The position numbers and the translations under genes are program-made. Of a stretch of 64,000 nucleotides of DNA, positions 59,258 through 64,000 are shown in pieces (positions within the stretch are counted from its first letter, which is position 1; every line of letters begins with the position of its first letter). The notes below the pieces were generated by a model. That model had not been told where the DNA came from. It did not search any database and saw nothing but the letters and a program-made list of their open reading frames with translations. Location of the stretch: NCBI RefSeq assembly GCF_014650955.1, contig NZ_BMVY01000002.1, forward strand, positions 62,001 to 126,000, written 5' to 3'. The DNA is from Streptomyces tauricus (GTDB taxonomy: Bacteria > Actinomycetota > Actinomycetes > Streptomycetales > Streptomycetaceae).

Positions 59258-59665
59258 TCAGCTCGGGAGAGCCAGCTCGAACCACACCGTCTTGCCCGTT
59301 TCGCCTGGTCTGGTGCCCCAGCGGCGCGCGGAGTCCGCCACCAGCCGGAGCCCCCGGCCGGTCTCGTCGTCGGGCTGGGCCGAGCGCTCCCGGGGCGGGT
59401 CGGGCAGCGGGTCGGACACCTCCACCAGCAGGGCGTCCAGGAGCTCCGAAGGGCGTACGAGGCGGACCCCGATGGGGCCGGTCGCGTACCGCAGTGAATT
59501 GGTCACCAGCTCGCTGACCAGCAACGCCGTCACATCGCTCAGGGGGTCGAGCCCCCAGGCGCGCAGCTGTCCGCGGACGACGGCACGGGCGGTCCCGACG
59601 GCGCCCGGCTCCGCGGGGAAGGTCCACTCGGCGACATCGCCCTCGGTGTGCATCACGCGGCTCAC
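59258..59665 (-). CDS. RsbW-like ATP-binding protein (anti-sigma kinase family)
   Basis: A 135-residue single-domain GHKL ATPase: N-box SELVTNSLRYATGP, then DETGRGLRLVADSARRWGT and GKTVWFELALPS. Such proteins bind or phosphorylate anti-anti-sigma factors, or bind sigma factors. The three ATPase motifs closely match those at the end of the phosphatase downstream on the same strand, and both end in TVWFEL plus a Pro, which suggests duplication. GTG 59665 has AAGGG upstream; ATG five codons later is the alternative. It lies 250 bases before the phosphatase gene start. Partner sigma factor unknown. Confidence 0.85.
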   Translation of the reverse strand: MSRVMHTEGDVAEWTFPAEPGAVGTARAVVRGQLRAWGLDPLSDVTALLVSELVTNSLRYATGPIGVRLVRPSELLDALLVEVSDPLPDPPRERSAQPDDETGRGLRLVADSARRWGTRPGETGKTVWFELALPS

Positions 59666-59857
59666 TTCCAGGCCCTTGCGGCGGACTACGGACTACGCCC
59701 GATTTGATGTGATTGATGGGCACATACCCGATACCACATGTGAAGTACCGCGTACGGGGGCGCGCCGCGCCACGAACGGCGCAGTTGCCGCACACCGGCG
59801 CTCCCACACACGGGGGCCGCGCCCCCTCGCCCCGCTGATCGCGCTGGCGCGCTCGTC

Positions 59858-59983
59858 CTCAAACGCCGGACGGGCTGAAGGTATCGCCGACGGTCCGCGA
59901 ATCGCTCAGCCTGTCCGGCGTTTGAGGACCGGGGGTTCGGGGGCTGGCCCCCGAAACGGGAACGGGTAGGGGCGGCGGGGGCG
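59858..59983. repeat. nested palindromic intergenic element, copy D
   Basis: Core arms 59858-59878 and 59906-59926 (one mismatch, CTGTCC for CCGTCC) around a 27-base loop, followed by GGGGGC hairpin remnants and GGGAACGGGTAGGGGCGGCG up to 59983. The right part overlaps the coding 3' end of the NUDIX gene. The remaining region 59666-59857 is empty of genes. Confidence 0.9.
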
Positions 59984-60388
59984 AGAAACGCCCCACGCCA
60001 GGCGCGCGACCTCGCGCACAGCGGGCACGTCCTGGTCCAACCAGTCGACGTCCCACAACTCGTCCGAGGACAACCAGCGCAACTCGTCATGATCCTGAAG
60101 AGCGAGCGGCTCGGCCGACCCGTCCACCAGCCGAGCGGTCCAGACCCGCAGAACGTACGGCGCCCGCAGCGGAAACTCCCCCGGCACGGCCTCCACGACC
60201 TCCGCCTCGACCCCCAGCTCCTCCCGAAGCTCCCGCACCAGGGCCCGCTCAGGGCTCTCCCCGGGCTCGACCTTCCCCCCGGGAAGCTCCCAGCGCCCGG
60301 CCAACTCCACGGGCGCACTGCGGCGCGCGGCGAGAAGGCGCCCGTCACGCAGCACGGCGGCCCCCACCACCACGATCAGTTCGGTCAT
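59906..60388 (-). CDS. NUDIX hydrolase (MutT-like), C-terminus encoded by repeat D
   Basis: A 160-residue pyrophosphohydrolase, probably sanitising oxidised nucleotides. The NUDIX box at residues 38-60 is complete: GGKVEPGESPERALVRELRE then ELGV, and the N-terminal ILV-type strand VVVGAAVLRDGRLLAARR fits MutT. The fold should end near residue 133. The last 27 residues (SRPRRPYPFPFRGPAPEPPV then LKRRTG) lie in palindromic element D and read its core backwards. The true function probably needs only the first part. ATG 60388 is the start. Confidence 0.9.
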   Translation of the reverse strand: MTELIVVVGAAVLRDGRLLAARRSAPVELAGRWELPGGKVEPGESPERALVRELREELGVEAEVVEAVPGEFPLRAPYVLRVWTARLVDGSAEPLALQDHDELRWLSSDELWDVDWLDQDVPAVREVARLAWGVSRPRRPYPFPFRGPAPEPPVLKRRTG

Positions 60389-60439
60389 GCGCGGGAGCCT
60401 ACGGGAGCCCGGGGAACCCCCGGCGCCGCCCGACGGCCG

Positions 60440-60622
60440 TCACCGCGCGCCGTTCTGCGCGATCCGCTCGACCCAGTACAGCTGCTTGTGGCCCCGCTCG
60501 TCGAGGCTGTCCGCGATCTTCTGCGCCTCGGCCCTGGTCGCGTACCTGCCGACGCGGTAGCGATTGCCGTTGTCGTCCTGTCGTATGACGAGCCAGGGAA
60601 GTGTGATCGTGCCGTCGTTCAT
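60440..60622 (-). CDS. small SPOR-type domain protein
   Basis: A 60-residue protein, ATG 60622 with GGAGGGG upstream; a longer frame to 60670 has a poor start. The sequence WLVIRQDDNGNRYRVGRYAT and AEAQKIADSLDERGHKQLYW matches the strand-helix-strand plan of SPOR peptidoglycan-binding repeats. Streptomyces has many such small free SPOR-like proteins, usually cytosolic and without proven role. No signal peptide. Upstream of the NUDIX gene on the same strand, gap 51 bases. Confidence 0.85.
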   Translation of the reverse strand: MNDGTITLPWLVIRQDDNGNRYRVGRYATRAEAQKIADSLDERGHKQLYWVERIAQNGAR

Positions 60623-60924
60623 CGCGCCCCTCCACTCCCCGCCCCCGGTTCGCGCCCAGCCCCGTTCCATAAGGAAACCGCAATCCGCATATGCCGGAGC
60701 CTACGCCTAACCTTCACGCAGCGAATACGGCTTTTCACAAAGAGGTATGCACGACGTAAGCAACCGGCCAGCACGAAGAGGGCGCATCCTCATGGATACG
60801 CCCCGTGACACCCCCTGCCACCCCCGGTGCACCCCGCCGACGGGGTGCGGACCGGCCCATGGCCCGCCGTCAGAACGACCGGAATACACCGGCGGGCCGC
60901 CCGCACGACGGCCGACGGCGGGCC
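60623..60924. promoter_or_regulatory. intergenic region between GntR gene end and SPOR gene
   Basis: 302 bases without a supportable gene. A TTGTGAAAAGCC box near 60735 with TAGGCT about 20 bases further on, read on the minus strand, could be the promoter of the SPOR gene. A short plus-strand frame starting at 60747 is discussed among the rejected items. Confidence 0.4.
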
Positions 60925-61677
60925 CTACTTCACCGGCAGGTGGTAGGCGATCCGGTACCGGTCCGCCGGCACGACCACGTCCGCCGTCTCCACCGGCCGG
61001 CCCGACGCGTAGTACGTGCGCTGGATGACGAGCACGACATGGCCCGGCACTCCCCCGAGCGCCGACAGTTCCTCGGCGAGGCCGGGCCTTGCGCCCACCT
61101 CCTCCGTGACGTTGTCCACGACCACGTCGATGGCGGCCATGCGCTCGACCACTCCCATCCCGCCGAGGGGACCCTCCTCGGGGAGCATCACCGGGGTGCG
61201 GCCCGTGACGGCGAGGGGCTCCCAGGAGGTGGAGAGCATCATCACCTCGCCCGCGTCCCGGAAGACGTACTTCGTGCACATCACCCGCTCGCCGGCCTCG
61301 ATGCCGAGCCGCTCGGCGACGGCGCCGCTCGCCTCCGCCTGCGCGCTGTGCGACTCCCACGTACCGCGCGCGGCCAGGTCCGCCTGCTCCTGGCGGAACG
61401 GGGTCGAGCCGCTGTCCGACCGGTATCCGGAGCGGGCGATACGGCGGGGCACCGGGCGCGCCCGCACATACGTACCCGACCCGGAGCGGCCCTCGACCAG
61501 CCCCTCCGCCATCAGCACCTTGCGCGCCTCCAGGGCGACCGTGTCCGAGACCCCGTACTCCTCGCGGATTCTGGCCTGCGACGGGAGTCTGGTGTGTGGT
61601 GGCAGCGATCCGTCGACGATCTTCTTGCGAAGATCGCCGGCGACGCGCAGATACGCCGGCTGCTCACCGAATGTCAC
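60925..61677 (-). CDS. GntR-family transcriptional regulator, HutC/UTRA type
   Basis: A 250-residue regulator. The winged helix-turn-helix lies at about 5-75 (LRVAGDLRKKIVDGSLPPHT, then LPSQARIREEYGVSDTVALE and GLVEGRSGSGTYVR). The UTRA ligand domain covers about 95-245, ending VVVPADRYRIAYHLPVK. GTG 61677 with GGGAGTGG upstream is chosen over an ATG 27 codons earlier. No sugar or histidine genes are adjacent, so the ligand is open. An inverted GTTG/CAAC repeat about 20 bases upstream may be its operator. Confidence 0.9.
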   Translation of the reverse strand: MTFGEQPAYLRVAGDLRKKIVDGSLPPHTRLPSQARIREEYGVSDTVALEARKVLMAEGLVEGRSGSGTYVRARPVPRRIARSGYRSDSGSTPFRQEQADLAARGTWESHSAQAEASGAVAERLGIEAGERVMCTKYVFRDAGEVMMLSTSWEPLAVTGRTPVMLPEEGPLGGMGVVERMAAIDVVVDNVTEEVGARPGLAEELSALGGVPGHVVLVIQRTYYASGRPVETADVVVPADRYRIAYHLPVK

Positions 61678-61692
61678 GGGCCACTCCCTCAG

Positions 61693-61709
61693 GTTGTACA
61701 GACAGCAAC
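61693..61709. promoter_or_regulatory. possible GntR operator
   Basis: GTTGTACAGACAGCAAC has GTTG/CAAC ends and an inner TGTACA palindrome directly upstream of the GntR start. AT-rich for this region, but the symmetry is partial. Confidence 0.3.
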
Positions 61710-61823
61710 AGGGTGGCAACCGTGGGTTGTAGCAGGCAAGTAAAGGCCAGAGAATCACTCGATGTGATGACGTAGGGCCTTAGGGGGCTTTACGCAGGCA
61801 CTTTCTTTCCGCTACGGCAGGCT

Positions 61824-63101
61824 TCACACCTCGGCGCCGCCGCCTCCCGAGCCACCGTCCCCCGAGTCACCGTCCTCCGAGTCGCCCTCCCCCGACCCGG
61901 CGTCCTCGTACGGGGGCGGCGGGGTTGACTCCAGCCCCAGGGCCTTGCGGGTCGTGACGGACTTCTTCGCGTCGGTGAGGTCCAGCGCCCTGCCGTAGTG
62001 CTCGTAGAAGGTGTCCACGTCGGAGGTCTTGGCCGCGTCGGCCCACTCCTTCTTCGCGGACTCCAGCTGCCCGACGAGCGTGGCGACCGGCTTCTTCGCG
62101 TCGGCGGGCCACCGGTGACCGCGCAGCAGGCCGACCTGCTCGGTGAGAGCACCCGAGACCCGGGTCGCCCACGCCTTGTGACCGGGCAGGTCGTCCTCGA
62201 CGTACTCCTCCTCGGGCGCCGAGTCCATCGCCTCGTCGAGGACCTCGGCCGCCTCCAGATAGGCGACCTGGTCGGCGTCGAGGGTCGTCGCGTCCTGGCG
62301 CAGGGAGCCGGTCAGCGTGCCCTTCTCGTCCATGTTGCCGAAGACGCAGCTGATCTCGCGGTCCCCGAAGCTCCAACTGTCGCTCGTGGGCGTGAAGTAG
62401 TAGATGTCGACGTCGTCCGGGACGGCCCAGGAGTCCATCGCGTAGGCGTACTGCAGCGAGTAGCACTTGTCGTCGGCGGTCTCGGTGACGGCGTCGTCGC
62501 CCGGGTAACCGCCGTCCGGCAGCGGGAAGTTCGCGAAGACCTCCCCGTCGTGCTCGCCCTCGCAGGACACCGTGTCGACGTCGTAGGCCATGCCCTCAAG
62601 GGAGCCGCCCTCCGTGTCGAAGCACTGGCCCTTCTTCAGCGAGAAGACGGCGCCGCTGCCGCCCGCGTCGCGCGCGCCCTCCTTGAACCCCTCCCAGAAG
62701 CCGGCCGCGCCGCCGGTGGCGAGCGCGAGCGCGAGGATCGCGGTGCCGAGGCCGGACAGGACGATCCCGGCGATCGCCATGCCCTTGCCGCGTTCGCCCT
62801 TCTTCTTGATCTGCCCCAGCGCGACGAGCCCGAGAACCAGCCCGACCAGCGGCAGGAAGCACAGGACGCCGAGCACCAGCGCGGAGATGGCGAGGCCGTT
62901 GAAGGGCGCGGGGGCGGCATACGGGGAGTAGCCGTGCCCCCAGGGCTGATACCCGTACGGGGCGGGCCCCCGCGGCGGGTACGGCCCAGGCCCCTGGCCC
63001 GGGTACGGGGCCGGCCCCTGGCCCGGGTATGCGCCGTACGGGCCCTGCGGCTGCTGCCCCTGTGGCGGCTGCTGGGGTCCGGCGGGCGGGGGTATCTCCA
63101 C
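61824..63101 (-). CDS. DUF4190 plus septum-formation-domain membrane protein
   Basis: A 425-residue protein. The N-terminus is Pro/Gly/Gln/Tyr-rich (PGQGPAPYPGQGPGPYPPRG), with two membrane helices at about 67-90 (ISALVLGVLCFLPLVGLVLG) and 108-135 (AIAGIVLSGLGTAILALALA), the DUF4190 pair. The outside part (about 150-330) resembles the septum-formation family: LKKGQCFDTEGGSLEG, VDTVSCEGEHDGEVFANF and CYSLQYAYAMDSW with paired Cys residues. The end is acidic and Gly-rich. GTG 63101 with GGAG about eight bases upstream. A role in division or wall is possible but unproven. Confidence 0.85.
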   Translation of the reverse strand: MEIPPPAGPQQPPQGQQPQGPYGAYPGQGPAPYPGQGPGPYPPRGPAPYGYQPWGHGYSPYAAPAPFNGLAISALVLGVLCFLPLVGLVLGLVALGQIKKKGERGKGMAIAGIVLSGLGTAILALALATGGAAGFWEGFKEGARDAGGSGAVFSLKKGQCFDTEGGSLEGMAYDVDTVSCEGEHDGEVFANFPLPDGGYPGDDAVTETADDKCYSLQYAYAMDSWAVPDDVDIYYFTPTSDSWSFGDREISCVFGNMDEKGTLTGSLRQDATTLDADQVAYLEAAEVLDEAMDSAPEEEYVEDDLPGHKAWATRVSGALTEQVGLLRGHRWPADAKKPVATLVGQLESAKKEWADAAKTSDVDTFYEHYGRALDLTDAKKSVTTRKALGLESTPPPPYEDAGSGEGDSEDGDSGDGGSGGGGAEV

Positions 63102-63235
63102 GTGTGCTGTGCTCCTCGTCCGAGTGGTGCGCTGCGTTCCGCCGATACGGAACTGTGTGCGACAAAGCGCATGGTAAGCGGCGTGCGGGCGGGGCGGAAC
63201 AGCGTTTCAGGGGCTCCGCCCCCGAACCCCCGCTC

Positions 63236-63303
63236 CTCAAACGCCGGAGGGGCTGAGATGTCGCCGGACGGGCGTACATCTTTCAGCCCGTCCGGCGTTT
63301 GAG
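63236..63303. repeat. nested palindromic intergenic element, copy E
   Basis: Core arms 63236-63256 (GGAGGGGCTG variant) and 63283-63303 around a 26-base loop; outer GC-rich parts (GGGACGGGAACGGGAAGGGG) continue to about 63370. It lies in the 283-base gap between two minus-strand genes (63102-63384), so it can end the subtilase message. Confidence 0.9.
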
Positions 63304-63384
63304 GACAACGGGGGTGAGGGGGCGCAGCCCCCGTGCGGGACGGGAACGGGAAGGGGTGGCGGGGGCGGAACCACTGGGCCTAGG

Positions 63385-64000
63385 TCAGAACTGCAGGCCC
63401 CACGCGTTCACATACCCCGTGTCGAGCGACGCGTTGTCGCTCACCCGCAACGTCCACGTCCCGTTCGCCACCTCCCCCGAAGCGTTCACCGTGTACGTAG
63501 TACTGATGTTGTCCGTGGACCCACCCACCCCGTACGCCTTCAGCGTGAACGCCGTCCCGTCCGGAGCCACCAACTGCACCTGCAGATCCCCGATGTACGT
63601 GTGCACGATGTTCACCGGAACACTCAACGCCGCAGGCGCGTTACCACTGACCCCGCTCACCGTGACGGGCGAGTTCACGGTGGAGTTGTCGGCGATCGCG
63701 TAGTCCGCCGTGTTCTCGAAGTACGACCCGGGCGGCGGCGTACCCCCGCCACCGACCCGCAGCAGCCGGTTCGGCGACCCGGTGCCGGGCCCGGTGACGA
63801 CCCCGGTCGTGGCCGCGGCGACCAGCGCGCTCTGCACGGCGGCCGGCGCGGCGGTGGGGTTGTCCGCCAGGTAGAGCGCGGCGGCCCCGGCGACATGCGG
63901 TGTCGCCATCGACGTACCGGAGATGGTGTTGGTCGCGCTGTCGCCCGTGCCCCAGGCGGAGGTGATGGACGAGCCGGGCGCGAAGAGGTCGAGGACGGCG
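63385..64000 (-). CDS. subtilisin-like serine protease with P/Homo B domain, 5' part cut off
   Basis: The visible 205 codons cover the end of an S8 protease domain and a C-terminal domain. The catalytic Ser is in SGTSMATPHVAGAAAL; DLFAPGSSITSAW before it is the usual preceding strand. The last 115 residues (ENTADYAIADNSTVNSPVTV, then PAALSVPVNIVHTYIGDLQV and LDTGYVNAWGLQF) match the proprotein-convertase P domain, and aqualysin-type secreted proteases share this plan. The signal peptide, propeptide, Asp and His lie beyond the window. Most likely an extracellular enzyme. Confidence 0.9.
   Translation of the reverse strand, partial: AVLDLFAPGSSITSAWGTGDSATNTISGTSMATPHVAGAAALYLADNPTAAPAAVQSALVAAATTGVVTGPGTGSPNRLLRVGGGGTPPPGSYFENTADYAIADNSTVNSPVTVSGVSGNAPAALSVPVNIVHTYIGDLQVQLVAPDGTAFTLKAYGVGGSTDNISTTYTVNASGEVANGTWTLRVSDNASLDTGYVNAWGLQF

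Noticed and set aside
60747-61028. 93-codon plus-strand gene with an AAAGAGGT site before its ATG
   Set aside because: It runs into the antisense of the GntR gene and is Pro/Arg/Thr-rich with no family features; the ribosome site alone is not enough.
1-64000. tRNA, rRNA, riboswitch, insertion sequence, integrase or attachment site
   Set aside because: Reading by eye found no cloverleaf with a TTC-A arm, no known riboswitch core and no transposase motif. Small RNAs cannot be excluded without a covariance search.

Overview
This is about 64 kb of a Streptomyces chromosome. The evidence is very high GC with G or C at most third codon positions, many GTG and some TTG starts, and Streptomyces-type loci: a complete bldK-like oligopeptide importer, mshB for mycothiol, and SpoIIE-type phosphatases with RsbW-like ATPases. 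It looks like core chromosome. I see no rRNA, tRNA, CRISPR array, integrase or transposase.

Layout. 0-6.2 kb: a sigE-rseA-htrA-tatB envelope-stress operon on the minus strand, with a divergent O-methyltransferase. 6.3-16 kb: housekeeping genes, namely a DUF3117 protein, a crotonase, tag with a DivIVA-like gene, folP2, a LOG-type gene, dapE, dapC and a 7Fe ferredoxin. 16-23 kb: a GNAT protein, a SirB1-like protein, a FecB-like protein without signal peptide, a peptidoglycan-binding-domain membrane protein, a DUF6113-like gene and mshB. 23-31 kb: an S9 peptidase, a TetR regulator divergent from a NarL-type two-component pair, and an MMPL transporter. 31-37 kb: a five-gene oligopeptide ABC operon. 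37-41 kb: a VOC-GNAT fusion and two leaderless proteins with predicted wall-hydrolase and beta-propeller parts. 41-47 kb: bldKABCDE. 47-52 kb: typA and an LpqW-like lipoprotein. 52-56 kb: succinate dehydrogenase. 56-64 kb: a PAS-GAF-PP2C-ATPase protein, a free RsbW-like ATPase, NUDIX, SPOR, GntR and septum-formation-domain genes, and the 3' end of a subtilase gene.

From memory, this gene set follows the Mycobacterium tuberculosis stretch from typA (Rv1165) to tatB (Rv1224) in largely the same relative order. It appears as an old actinobacterial backbone with Streptomyces-specific blocks inserted, the two peptide importers being the largest.

Between genes there are several kinds of repeat. 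Five copies (A-E) of a nested palindrome share a CTCAAACGCCGG core. A second family carries a short GC-rich motif and forms a 74-bp tandem array at 37.1-37.4 kb. There are also a 31-bp tandem array at 14.0 kb and a 15-bp tandem repeat before tatB. Some repeats run into coding sequence and appear to form the C-termini of the NUDIX and Tag proteins. The most unusual coding locus is the leaderless pair at 38.8-41.0 kb, whose second gene ends 11 bp before palindrome copy C.
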